A DNA stretch of 64,000 bases from Saxidomus purpurata (lineage: Eukaryota; Mollusca; Bivalvia; Venerida; Veneridae). The notes under the pieces were generated by a model. The model had not been told where the DNA came from, made no database searches, and was given only the letters and a program-made list of their open reading frames with translations. Of this stretch, positions 1 to 12,129 are shown piece by piece. The DNA lies in the NCBI GenBank assembly GCA_022818135.1, contig JAFMSR010000019.1, positions 828,032-892,031 on the forward strand, in the 5' to 3' direction. The position numbers and the translations under genes were made by a program. Positions within the stretch are counted from its first letter, which is position 1; every line of letters starts with the position of its first letter.

Positions 1-586
1 ATAAATTAATATCCCTCCCCCCTTTTTATTTGTATCCCTATCTCTTCTTTCAAATGAGAAATTTTTTATGCTTAACGTTTTATCGCTTGTGTTATTTGAG
101 AGGAAAGTTTCACATAAACCAAGTATTTTTGCTGAACTGCCTTGGGCCAGTTGGTATTTTATTTCATCTAATTTGGGCAGTAAATGCTGAATGTTTAGAT
201 TAGCAATCTGCAGTCCTTTGGCGTCCTTGTTAAAAAATAAAAGTATCGTTAGAATTTAATATTTGATCAGTGCGTGGTTTGCCCTTTAATGCTATGGGTT
301 TTGCAGCTTGAATATACCTATGAGAATGTTTGTTTGTTTGACACTTTTCGCTTGAAGTATGGTCAACACTAATGTTGAAACTGCTGTCTGATATGTTTGT
401 TCTTGAATCTACATGTAGATTTACGTAGTCTTTTGACTGGACGCCATTTTGACATAATTCTGCGTCATATTGCAAGTGTACGTTTGATTCTGATACATTT
501 TTCTCTGAATTTGTTATATGATGTGTATCATTATTTTTCGATACAGCACCTTCATTATTAGAAAGATTTATGTATGCATTGTTCAA
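1..586 (-). mobile_element. LINE fragment: N-terminal region plus start of AP-endonuclease domain, frameshifted, runs off left edge
   Basis: Read on the minus strand, 586 to 241 is an open frame of a hydrophilic, Asn/Ser-rich segment ending in a KGKPRTDQILNSND-like stretch. It stops in a T-rich run near 231-240. One frame over, translation continues without a stop from about 232 to the window edge and reads GLQIANLNIQHLLPKLDE, then ILGLCETFL, then an ERRDR...KKGGGILIY stretch. This is the classic beginning of the endonuclease-exonuclease-phosphatase domain of a non-LTR retrotransposon (N of the 'LNI' motif, E of 'CETFL'). The whole reverse transcriptase would lie outside the window to the left. 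A single frameshift separates the two parts, so this copy is probably dead, although a sequencing error in the homopolymer cannot be excluded. Clade is uncertain (CR1/L2-like by style). Confidence 0.8.
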
Positions 587-599
587 ATTTAAATTCGCT

Positions 600-1229
600 T
601 CACATAACCCTTTTATTATATACCTATTGACACTTGTCTGCGCGAATAAACTAAATTAAAATGATATTCTAAGCATGAAATTGAAGAAAAACCCTTTTTA
701 GCGCGAAATATACGGAGTATGCGACGTCATTTTATTGACGTCATCGTATAAACAAATAGTAACGACCCAGTCAAAAGCGACGTTATTAACGTCATGTGCA
801 TTTTAGAGCCAATTGAATGCACTTTTACAAATATTGCCGCGCTTTTTGTATTCCACGTACATACAATACGGAATTTTTTTCTGTCAGGCCGTATTTGATG
901 GTTGAATATAGGCTGTATTTTTGGCAAAATAATTATAGATATATAATAAAATAAATTATCTTAAACCTACTACGTCTATATTTTCATTTTATCATATTTT
1001 GGTTGTAAAAGAAACACAGTTGTCCTTGTGTGCACACTGGTCAATCAGCCTTTGAAACCGGTGCAGATCATGATCAGTCTGCAGGTATTTAGTTGATAGA
1101 GTCTTATGGAGCACCCTTTGAATATGCAATATTATTGTCAAAATTGAAGGGAGAAGCCCAAGCAAGGTTAGGATAAGAATTTAAGGTTATGTTAACAGAG
1201 GTAAAATTAGTTTGATTATGACTCAGATT
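600..1229. other. Gene-free AT-rich spacer
   Basis: Holds no supported gene. The open frame at 727-927 (minus) has no recognisable domain. I see no clear repeat or RNA gene here. Confidence 0.5.
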
Positions 1230-1498
1230 TTAAACACCATACACAAAGACAAAGATATTTGCCCTCATGTGTCCCCGTATTCCAGAAATTGAGGCATAGC
1301 CTTTAACACATTTATCACAAGCATAAACACTCTCTTTTTGTCCTTTTTCAGAGGCTGAATATTCTCTGACTTTTTCTTTTGTCGACTGAAAGTCATCATC
1401 ACTGAAAGTTCACTTTCATCATGGGTATAATCCCCAAGCAACAAATCAAGATCTAAGTCCTCATCCCAGTTAAAAAAGTCGCTCTTACTATATGCCAT
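1230..1498 (-). pseudogene. Short acidic / C2H2 zinc-finger coding relic with one frameshift
   Basis: An ATG at 1498 opens a frame beginning MAYSKSDFFNW followed by a very acidic stretch (DEDLDLDLLLGDYTHDESELS). Near 1395 the protein-like signal moves to another frame, which reads DDDFQSTKEKVREYSASEKG and then ACDKCVKGYASISGIRGHMR. The latter has C-x2-C-x12-H spacing, the front three ligands of a C2H2 finger. The second histidine is not seen before the frame stops at 1230-1232, so the finger either continues in another exon or is lost. I infer a small gene piece (first exon or relic) disrupted by one indel. No specific family is assigned. A chance composition effect is less likely because both halves are coherent, but it cannot be excluded. 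Confidence 0.45.
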
Positions 1499-2711
1499 TC
1501 TAAACTTGCAATGTCCGTAGACAGAAATGAAAGAAAAAACTAGAGAAACTTGTTATAGCTCCTTTGATATCCACAGTTTGGAAACGTGGCATTAATTAAT
1601 TAAATAATTGTTCTGTTTACCCTTTAGATTTCTTAAAACTAGTGTTATTACACAAATACCGACCAAACAGATAATTATATATTATTAACGGGTTTGTTTA
1701 TGGCGCAATTAATGTTTTAGAGGTCAGAAAACAACATTTGTTTTATTCACAAGACCCTAGATCATAAATAGGAAAGAAATTAATAAATAAAAAAACAAAT
1801 TAAATAAAATACAACGGAAAAGTTTTCACACGTATTTCGGAGAAGCTTGGACGGGAGGGGGTAACCGGCAAAGAAGAAAAGAAATTATAAAGAGATTTAC
1901 ATGTCCCTTTCAATATATTAAAAATAATATATTAAAAAGTATTCATTTTATTAACCCTTTAACTTTGAAAATATAATGGAAAAGAAGAGGAAAAGTGTTA
2001 TAAAAACAAAGCATTTTGTTCGCACATATATTTGTTTTCAGCATAAAAATACAGTTTTCATCGCGTCAGTTTGCGTCTAACTCGTTTTTTCATAGTGAAT
2101 TTTATATATTATGATTTTGATATTTATATTGCTAGAATCAGAATTTTATTGCCGAAAATTATGTGAAAATCATATCAAAATCGAAGAAAAAATGTCTTTA
2201 CAGTAACGACATTAGTATCAGTAGGGTACAATATTTCACGCATAAACACGCTTCCGCTCGATAAAGCCGTCGCATTCATAAATACAGGTAAACCGGCTCG
2301 GAAAAAATCGATAGCACGACATCATATTATAGCTAATTCACCATTATAAGTGGAGTTTCATAACCCTGTAATGTAATATACGGACCCTGGTGATAGATAG
2401 AAATAATTTAGCACCTCCACTGTCCCTATTATGTTACTATGAAAAATCTATAACCAGTAGATATACATTTAATTAAATTAAACCTGCTCGATCATATGAT
2501 TTCAGTTATCAAAATAAAACTATAACATCGGCAGTTCGAGAATATTCATGGCCATGCTTCTGGTTCAATTAACATAGATTCTTTAATTTGTCCATGTACA
2601 AAATTTCCATATTCTTGTTCACAACTTAATCGCTCTCGAGACTAACTACTATAGGAATCGCTCTTGTCAGACTTTTCATATCCTGATTAATTGCAAAACG
2701 TATAGTAATAT
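1499..2711. other. Gene-free AT-rich spacer
   Basis: Very AT-rich sequence without a supported gene; no RNA gene or clear repeat seen. Confidence 0.5.
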
Positions 2712-2750
2712 CACGGACCTATATACACATATAGTGTATATAGGTCCGTG
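2712..2750. repeat. Perfect 17-bp inverted repeat (hairpin)
   Basis: Left arm CACGGACCTATATACAC at 2712-2728 is matched exactly by GTGTATATAGGTCCGTG at 2734-2750 around a 5-nt ATATA loop. It sits immediately before a larger fold-back element and may be its terminal structure or an independent MITE remnant. Confidence 0.85.
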
Positions 2751-2762
2751 GTAATATATTTA

Positions 2763-2928
2763 GGAAATAGATTTCACTTTTGAGTGATATACCGGTAAGT
2801 ATATCACTGCGGGGTGTGTAAATGCGTAGTAATCTAATTACGAAGGCCCGAGTGATTAATTTCGAAGCATCTACCAACACACAGTGATATAATAACCGGT
2901 ATATCACTTAAAAATAAAATCTATTTCC
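2763..2928. repeat. Fold-back (MITE-like) element with ~55-bp arms
   Basis: The left arm starts GGAAATAGATTTCACTTTTG and continues with GTGATATACCGGT and TATATCACTG. The right arm, read on the minus strand from 2928, starts GGAAATAGATTTTATTTTTA and continues with GTGATATACCGGTT and TATATCACTG. The arms match over about 55 bp with a few differences and enclose about 55 bp. No clear target-site duplication. No coding capacity. Confidence 0.8.
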
Positions 2929-4212
2929 ACTCTAAACCGTTAATCTAAACAAAAACATGTTCGATGGGGTACTATTTGCTGCATTTTCATGAAGTCGCTG
3001 TCTTGAAAGTTGTAGTTTTCCGTGCATTCCATGCATTTCGTGAAATTTTGGCTGTTCTTTTTTACTTCTCAAAAAAGCGCTATACGTCTTATTTTTGTTG
3101 TGTCTGATATTGCTGGCGATACCGGAAGTGTAGAAAATTTTACTGCAATTTTTTTTACATCACGTGAATTCATTAACAACAATACCAATCCAAGCGTATT
3201 AGCACAGGCACACTCGTAGATTTCGTGTGAAAATTACAAGGGAGGTAATTTTAGCAGTCAAAAATAGTTCGGACCCCTAGCGTGATATACTTAATAGTTT
3301 TATCACGCTCAAATCCTTCTTTGTGTATATAGGAGAAATTTCCAATCGTGTTAGAATATGAGTTATACTAACACAAGTGGCATAAACATAATAAGGTTGT
3401 TTATTATTTTACGATAAAATACAGTACTTTTATCAAAGGCCGGCAAGGTGCCAAAAAGGAAGTATTTGCAAGACGTATGTAAACAACCTGTCCAATTGCA
3501 TTTTGTGTTTTCAAGTTACAATGATGTACTGCTACAAGTTGAATATAGACGTGCAAGAAAAAATTGTAATAATAAATATGTGCCATCATTTCATCGTTTA
3601 TTCTAAAATGATTCATGGTTTTGTCTCTATGTACAAAGAATTGAAAAATTATGCTATATTAAATCATAAACAATGCAGGAACCGATATGCTGTAAACATT
3701 ACGTCATATTGCACCGCATGACGTTAAATGAGTGTTCGCATAGAAAACGCTTTGCATTTGATTAACCTTTTGAAATGTCTGGTCATGTTAGAATCAAAAT
3801 ATCATCCTTCTCAGCTTTGTAATAGTCTTATAAACAATTATCTGTCGTACTGATGCGCTGTTAAAAATGGTTAATTACTGTGTATTAGTGCTCCAATTCA
3901 TTGTTTTTTAAACGATGAACACCGCTAGAACGGATGTTATTTCATAAATAAAATAGTTATTCGTTCAAATGCAAAAAAAAAATCACTTGTGCTATGTACT
4001 CATTTTTTAAAAATTACTAAGCATTTGAACTCCTGTGTTTTATTCAACAACAAATACAGGGACACATTATTACTTCATAAATAAAATCAATATTAAATTC
4101 TATTTGTTAACAATTGAATTATATACCGACAGTTATTAGCTACTGTCTGTCATTGCCGTGACAAAAAAAGCACGCAGCTAAGAAATGACAGAGAAATTGC
4201 AGCTTTTCGCTT
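2929..4212. other. Gene-free spacer
   Basis: No supported gene. The overlapping short frames at 3022-3219, 3404-3616 and 3503-3721 have no domain or signal. A small hairpin (AGCGTGATA ... TATCACGCT) lies near 3272-3306. Confidence 0.5.
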
Positions 4213-4306
4213 ACTTGAAAATACCACAGTACGGGGTGTAACCATACCGGTATGTATCGCATCTCAAGGAAATTGCAATATACCGGTCTTATCGCGCACC
4301 CCTACT
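4213..4306. repeat. hAT-like terminal repeat fragment (GTGCGCGATA type)
   Basis: The stretch ending TATCGCGCACCCC reads on the minus strand GGGGTGCGCGATAAGACCGG followed by TATATTGCAATTTCC and TTGAGATGCGATAC. The same block recurs at 58494-58594 (TTGCAATATACCGG, GTATCGCGTCTCAAG). This style of end is typical of hAT transposon-derived MITEs. The partner end was not found. Confidence 0.45.
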
Positions 4307-4837
4307 CAATGCACATGTTACAGATGGACTGCCTATTTTACTTGCCATAAGGATACTTCTTCCTTAATTTGGCATTAAAGTGATCAAACCCATGACTCTT
4401 GTATTGATGCAAACACGCAATTACTGCCCCATAGCAGCTCTACCATTTAGCTAAAACTAGAATTAAGGCAAGTATTACTTTTAACTTTGGATTTTATCTC
4501 AAGGCATTTAAACGAAGGCAGTGGTAAGGTAGCCGGATACAGCTTCATAGACTTTGTATAACTGTGAAAAATAATCGATCAAGTGGAACACGCCAGTAGT
4601 TACTGTGAAATAGGTCCCGAACAAATGAGGGAGAAAAGAATGGATAAACACACCATAGTCAAAGCGGCAACTATAACATTGCCCCACACCCCCACCTCAA
4701 GGTAGCATAATAAAATAGAACTATCACTGAAGGTAATGAATACCCCCAAAAAAACCCATCTCTGAACGCCATACTGACACAGTATTCTTAATTATATCAC
4801 ATTTGATGCTTATAATTGGACTATGCACAATGACTGT

Positions 4838-5270
4838 AGGCATGCTATTTATCTCTTCTGTGTATCATTATTTTGACCAGAGGGTTAAGAAAATCAGAGT
4901 GCACAATATTTAATTATCTTAAACACCTGTCACCTTGACGTAGTGACCCAAAACATTGACCAAGTCCAACAAGGCATGCTATTTATTACTTTGTGAAATA
5001 TCATTAATTTGTGATAAGGGGTTTTGGAGATAGAGTGCAAAATATTTTACTATCAAAAGCCCGTTAATGTGACCTTTGACCTAGTTACCAGAAATATGGA
5101 CCATGCACATCAAGGCATGGAACGTATCATTTCTGAGAATAATAATTTAATTCTAACCAAGAGTTTTTCAGGGATTGAGTTCCGTAAGTCTACGGATAGA
5201 CGGACAGACAGTCAAGCTGAATCCAGTATACCCCCTTATACTTTGTGCAACTGGGGTATAAAACATTTCC
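4838..5270. repeat. Tandem repeat, unit about 134-140 bp, three units
   Basis: Units begin with AGGCATGCTATTTAT at 4838 and 4972 and a diverged AGGCATGGAACGTAT at 5112. They contain GTGACCTTTGACCTAGT-type motifs and end in ACGGACAGACAGTC and GGGGTATAAAA. This matches the dispersed noncoding repeats widespread in bivalve genomes (established style, family not named). The frame 5024-5290 is part of this repeat, not a gene. Confidence 0.7.
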
Positions 5271-6741
5271 GCAGGTCGAGACATTGGTAAATTGTTTTGA
5301 AGGTGACTGAATAAAAATTAGCCACTACAATAAACAGTCCTGTTCTTTCAGTTTTTCCTATTTTTTATTTTTGTTTTTCATACACAAGAATATTATGACT
5401 GAAAGCTGCAATGAAGATTCATTCTTCAAGAGAACTGAGTTCCATTTAAGTTGCTCATCTGAGCAACCAATAACATTGTTATTAATGTCATTGTCGTACT
5501 CTAGTTCTGTAGTAACCAAAACTGTATGTACTGCAGTACTAAATAGTATTCTATTAAATTGCTAAAGCACTGCATTTCTGCATTGTCCAACTCAATTCAA
5601 AATCTCTCCATGCATTAAAAAGTTACAACCTGAAAAAACTGAAAAAAGTTCTCATGCGTCCATTTGTTATCAAAGTGCGACCTTGATATTTGAGCTTGCA
5701 TTCACCATGCTGTGATTACAATTATATATATATAAATTACTAAGGTTATTTCGCATGTTATATTCTTCATCACCAGCTACTGTTCTAGAGTTTTAGTGAC
5801 TTCTCTTATAAGAACAAAAATTCACAGCTAGCGTAGCATTATCACTTCAGCTGCAACTTGGGATTGTATCCAATATGGATGTTGTCTGGCCAAATGATGT
5901 TTCTTGTGAGCTATCAATTTGCTGATTTTACTGTTGTTCTTTCCTTATCTTCATCTTCAAAAAATCAATGTACATGAATTCCAAATATGAGTAAACTCAG
6001 CGAAGTTCTTCTTTAATGTTAACTGCATGTTGTCAATACATCAAGTGTTCCATTGTCTCACCTCAATTATCAATTCTTTTCATTTGATGCTTTTGTTTTC
6101 CTGTTTTGTTTATTCCGTTGAAACTGAAAAATCTACTTTTATGCATATGATGTCAAGTCTCATCACCAAGGTAATATGATGAATAAAAAAAGAACTTCAT
6201 CTTCTAAACTGATACAGCCATCTGGATCACCACAGAATCCTTCAGTTAACAATTGCAATGATAGACTGTTTTCTGTTGTTTTCATATCTTTGTCTATTGA
6301 ACTTCCCTCAGCACTGCATGTACATGACGCTTTTTTCTACAATAAATTAAGAAGAAAAATTATCAATTGCATTGTGTTTTAAGTCTTACAACTAATAACT
6401 GATACACATACTGAAAATTTACTGACTGAATAGTTAACAGTGCAGGTTATGATCAGACTACATGATTTTGATCTGCACAAGAGGCAAAAGTGTAAGCAAA
6501 TTGCTAAAAACTAAACTAGATGCCCACGTGCAACATGTCATCCCTGCCAGCTGTCAAAAGGACTAACTCCTTACCAAATAGAGATAGGTCAAAATTCACC
6601 AAAATATTGGATGTAACATGCATGCTGTACCACATAAAGGTAGTCTTGATTTTTCTCTACGGCGAGTAATAAAAATGTTACAATATAAGCTATTTATAGT
6701 AAAACAAAGGGAAGAAATTCTAAAAACAAAGGAAGCTCAAG
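5271..6741. other. Gene-free spacer
   Basis: No supported gene. The frames at 5371-5565 and 6176-6382 lack any domain or codon signal. An (AT)n tract lies near 5723-5735. Confidence 0.5.
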
Positions 6742-7262
6742 GTGGTGAACATTTGTGCAAGGTAACATCAAAATCCCTCCATACATGAAGAGGAAATGCT
6801 GTGGACAAAGATATTTTTGAATTTGACCTTTAACCTCTAAGTGTGACTTTTTTTACCTTAGACCTAGGGACCTGGTTCTTGCACATGACACTAAGTCTCA
6901 TGGTGGTGAACATTTGTGCCAAGTAACATCAAAATCCTTTCATGCATAAAGAAGAAATGCTCCGAACAGTCATTCTTGAGTTTGACCTTTAACCTCTAAG
7001 TGTGACCTTGACCTTAGACCTAGGGACCTGGTTCTTGCACATGACAATCCGTCTCTTGATGGTGAACATTTGTGAAAATTAACATCAAAATCCTTTCATG
7101 CATGAAGAAGAAATGCCCCAGACAGTCATTCTTGAGTTTGACCTTTAACCTCTAAGTGTGACCTTGACTTTAGACTTAGGGACCTGGTTCTTGCGCATGG
7201 CAGTACGTCTCATGATGTTGAACATTTGTGCCAAGTAATTTAATAATCCTTTGATCCATGGA
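6742..7262. repeat. Tandem repeat, unit about 158 bp, three full units plus a partial
   Basis: Units start at about 6742, 6902, 7060 and 7216 with TGGTGAACATTTGTG. Each holds AACATCAAAATCC, TTTGACCTTTAACCTCTAAG, GACCTAGGGACCTGGTTCTT and CACATGACA. The array ends near an ACAGACGCATG stretch. It is a member of the 'gacctttgacctctaagtgtgacc' noncoding repeat superfamily common in bivalves. Confidence 0.85.
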
Positions 7263-10200
7263 TAAGTTACAGCCGAGTCAAACTAAATTCAGACAGACGC
7301 ATGTATACACCGAACCATTATTTGGACACCTATATTGAGCTTTCGTAAGCTGCTTGGCAAAAATGGTTATGATGTTTAACAAATATGTTGACCCAGGAAT
7401 CAAAATGTACAGGATTTACAGTAGATTGTCTATGTAGTGTATTAGGATTTGTTTAATGCAACGTAATTTATCAAACTTGTAATGTTTGCTAAATATAAAA
7501 TATTTTTAAGCTAAAATGAATTAGTATGAACTAATGACTTTTCGAGCTGAAGGCTGATTCTGGCTGCCCGGCCATCATTTTGAAGTAAAATCTTTTATTT
7601 TGTGTGATTTATTGTTAAATGTCTTAATATTATTAAACTCCCTAAATGACAGATGTAATATCACAGATCTATAAACCTTGAGCAGCATTTTATAGATTCA
7701 AATCAAAATACTCTGTGTTTAAACTTTGTGTACTTAGTGAAATCCTAGACATTTCTAATTCTTTGAGACTCTTAAACATATCTGGACTTAAATTGCCTGA
7801 ATGATTGAACTGTTATTTAAATAAAAAAAAGATTGTCATATTTTACATAGTGTCTAACTTGGAACTCATTAAAAAAGACTTTACTACTTGATATCTGATA
7901 TTTACTCAAAATTTCCCTGGTATGGCACTGGACACTAAATCAATAGAAAAGTAAAGGACATACACTGGTAACTTTGTTTATAACAAACTCATTGGTACCA
8001 TATCATTATCCGGAGTTTGTTATATCCATATAACATTTTCATAAGAAAAGTAAAATAAAGAAAGAATCTCGGGCAGAGAAAATATATTCCTTATATCCTG
8101 ATTTCGCTATATCCACAGTCTTACATACAAATTTTACTATAAATCAAATATCATTTCTTAATAAAATATCATAAAAACCAGAATACACAAAATTTAATAA
8201 ACAGTTTTAAGAAAAACATGTAGCACTGATTTCTGTGAATGCTCTTTAAGAATGGTGTTGATTACCGGTAATGTTATTTTACATTGAAAGGAAGAGTCAC
8301 CCCAAAAAGTTCCTGTCTGGCCGGTCAGGGAGAGAGGGATAACATGTACATGACGCCATGCAATCCTTCTACAATTGGCTTCCTTCCATCATTTCGAAAA
8401 CAAATTTCAGTATAGCATCGCCCCTACTTAAAGGACCAACCATTTCTGACTTTTGTAACACTTTCTTAAAGCACATTTACCTGCCGAACTCTATACTTTA
8501 ACACCAGACACTGGTCAGTCAGGACTATATAGATGCATACGTTAACCATTATTTAACTAGCTGTCGGTTCAGCAACCGCCCAATCAGATCTAACCACTGC
8601 TGGGATTCAAAACTTTGACCCTCACCCTACTCCCAAGGCAGATGCCACTATACCAAAAGTGACAGTATGTATGCATTGGCAAAGCGGGCGGGGAGGGGGC
8701 GGGTTAGAGAACCAGACCTTTTCATTCTAACATGTGGGAGCAATTGAAATTGCAAGTGAAAATCTATCAGACACTTTTCACCCATGTACAGCTATTTCAT
8801 TGTTTATCCAAGGTCGGAATAGAAAAACTTGCTACAGTAAAGTTATCTGCTTTCATATTAAAAAAATTATATGATGAAAATTTGATTTAAATTGCTTCTT
8901 AGAAGGACGCTTGTTGGTAAACAGAGAAGTAACTTTTACATGTTTCATTAACCCTTAAGTCCCTGTCTCAAAAATACATGGTTATTTCATTGTCGATATA
9001 TACCAACAAAAATGCTTTAAATTTGCATTTGTGCATATAAATGTTAAATACTGCAATGTACAGCTGTTTCTCTTCCTCAGTAACCAACACGCCAGTTTGA
9101 GCCCCCAGAAAGAAATACCTGGCAGTGACGGTCAATTTTTTATAGGCTTTTTTGTCATGTAAGTAGTACTTATGTCGCTTAAAGGGGCACTCCATACAAA
9201 GTACATCTAGCAGATTAAATTCTCGAAACAAAGATTATGTGTTCAATGAACGCAAAATGATAAATAAATACAATTTCAAAAAAGAACCTATGGCAAAAAA
9301 TGCCTCATTTTGCCACAATTAATCAGGTAAGGTGACTCATCAGCTGTCATCGCTGGTCTCTATGCATCTATAACTTTTAATAATTATAATAACCAAGAAG
9401 TTGACGATCTTTGTTTACCTTGAAACTAGATTGTTTTTATAATAGCTCTATGTTTTCAAAAGTATGACATCACGGCAAAGCCGAGAATAGGTAAAACTGC
9501 AAAAATTATCAGTACCCGGATGTGCGAGCTGAGAATTATTTTTATGAAAATTAAGGGAAATCGTACATGCACAACTTAAGGACTACGCACCACGTTAGAA
9601 CAACAAACCACAGTACCAGTAGTACCATGAGTACTGTACAGGAATACAATTGTTTATGAACTGTTAACTTAAAGTCTATTAAAACCTGACATTTTACCAT
9701 ATACCGGTATCTGACGGTCTGATCATAAGATATAGATATGTAGGTTATATCCCTTACCCGAAAAGACAACAAGAAAATTTGTAAATTTATCATGTTTATA
9801 TCATTATGCGTCAATGTTTTATCAATGTTTCACGCCCATAATAACACAAACTGAGTTAGCATTCTACTGATTCTGTAACAGCAGCATGTGACCACTGGAA
9901 TTATACTGTCAGATACTGTAGCGTGGTGTCGATTTTCGTGTTTTCCTTGTGATGAACCCTAATGTCCATAACAGTTTGTCAAATACCAAATTATAATTTT
10001 CAGCTCTGCATTGTGTAACAGCATTTTCCTGAAGTTGAATTTTTCATACCAGTACTGGTTGAAGTCCTACATCCGGACGCTGTTTAAACATATTTTACGA
10101 TAACTCTGGTAATTTTTGTATCTAGCAAACTTTTAACAGAAGTAAGTTAGGTCTTCTCCCAAAAGAAAACTTCTAGGAAAAGATCATTTATATATTTTTG

Positions 10201-12129
10201 CGGCCAGGTAGTGAGGTCACCAAATTGCTTAATTATATTGCCCAACTGTACCATGTATCTGGACAGCATTTTTAAAAAGATTTTATTTTTTGTGATGTTA
10301 GCTTTTGAATTGTGTAAAATGTTTCAATCATTTGACCCATAAATGAAATTTCATGAAAAAAGTTAAACTTGTGATTTTTATTTGCCGGGCCTCACAGAAA
10401 TATTGAGCATGCACAGTATGTCATTTTCAATTTCCTCTCGACAATGTTAACATGCTTTCAGTGACTAACAAAATAGTGAGATTTCTTGATCAAATTATTA
10501 ATACTTACATTATACTGTCATTTTTGCACTTTGATGATTGAAATCAAGTGTCTGTTTGATCAACAATATATATGACTGTAAATATTAATTAGGAAATAAT
10601 CTATGACTTTGAGTGCTTTATCGGAATTGAAGCATTCCACCGCAAGGCGATGTGCCTGGCGGAATAATTCACTAGGACAAAGCCATAAATCATTTTGATT
10701 CTTATTATCTTATAAGCCGAAATGTTTTAAAATGATCGTAACTACTACGGACCTTTTTGCAGTTCGGCAGTAATGTGTAAAATTGCATACATAGTGGCTG
10801 TTGGAATTCACTCATCTATACAGGCAACCATTCAAGATAACACACTATATTATACAAACTTATTTTAGTTTTAATCATCTAATACATGAAATATAAAAAA
10901 TAACTGACTGTGACATTATGCAGAAGATGTAAGATTCAGAACCGAACAAAGGAGACAATCAATTAAATGTATACTGTAATTTAAACTTTTGAACGTTTTA
11001 ATGTGGAGTAATGACGTCAGTGTGGTGACATAAACGTTTTCATTCTTTGTTTTGTCTCCCGGAATCAAAACAATGCACGACTGACTGTGAATGCTGAATT
11101 TCTTGACTTTTTGAAAGGAAAGCAATGGGACGGTACTCTAAGGGCTACTTGACGTAATCAAAAATGATATTTAGGCTCTTAAACAAAACTTTTTCATGTG
11201 ACTGATGTACTTATACAATATTATTCCTCTTTCTATATATTTGATTTAATTTAGTGCACAGGAGTAAAGTAGAAAAGTCGGAAGGAGCTACTTTCATGTC
11301 CAAACCTCTGCCTACATAAAGCACTCGAATTGACTTATAGAAATAAACCATACAGTAGGCATATTAGAACAATAAATCACGCATTTTCGCAAGTGTCCGG
11401 TTTGATTGTCGTCCTTGTCTGGTGGTCTCCAACCAGTATAGTAGAAATTATTATTTTCAATGCTTTCCAAATATTTTGTAAACATAACATGAGCTTAATA
11501 TCAGTAATAAATGCAAGACACCTACATTTCTGGCTGTAGTGACCATTTTTTGTGTACTCTATGTCTAGAGTGGTGGAACCTTTGCTGGCGGTATCCTTAT
11601 GCTGGTGAAAAAAAAATGCTATTTACAGAAAAACAGATGAAGAAATAATTTTCAAGGTATATTCAGCATTGATAGTCGATGAAATGCTTTTACAGCAAAC
11701 GTAGTGATAGCCGCGCATGCAGCTCTGTGACCCCACAGCAGCAGATACATTTGTTCTGGATCCATTTCGCTAGAAAAATTCTTTAATAATAAACTTCAAA
11801 ATCAACCAGTTAAAGTTAGCATTTTTGATAAAACTTGTTCTTTTTGTATAAAAATATATTTTCTATGGAAACTGTCATTTCTTTTTAGTTAATATTTAGG
11901 CTCTAAAAACTGTTTCCCACCTGTTGATTGTCAAATATCACATACCACCAACATTGGTTCCCTTCATGGTTAAAGTTTTGACGTGTGTCATGTCAATAGC
12001 TCCCAGAATGACATAGTCACCTGACGACGCACATCAACATCTTGTTTCAATTTAGCAGGGATAACATTGTGTTTTCGCTGAGGCAAATCAAAATGGTTAG
12101 GATTTCCTGCTTTCTCAACAGCCGATATA
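7263..12129. other. Long gene-free stretch with degraded repeats
   Basis: No supported gene across nearly 5 kb. A diverged copy of the CCGGATATAACG-type MITE seems to lie at about 7965-8130 (TTATCCGGAGTTTGTTATAT, TTCGCTATATCCACAG). The short frames at 8968-9231, 9551-9814, 10916-11125 and 11330-11539 show no domain, signal peptide or homology that I recognise. Near 11930-12015, read on the minus strand, a GDYVILGAIDMTHVK phrase resembles a PIF/Harbinger transposase motif but is flanked by stops. Confidence 0.45.

Noticed and set aside
9551..9814. 87-aa minus-strand hydrophobic frame
   Set aside because: No homology, no cysteine or domain pattern, and no exon signals.
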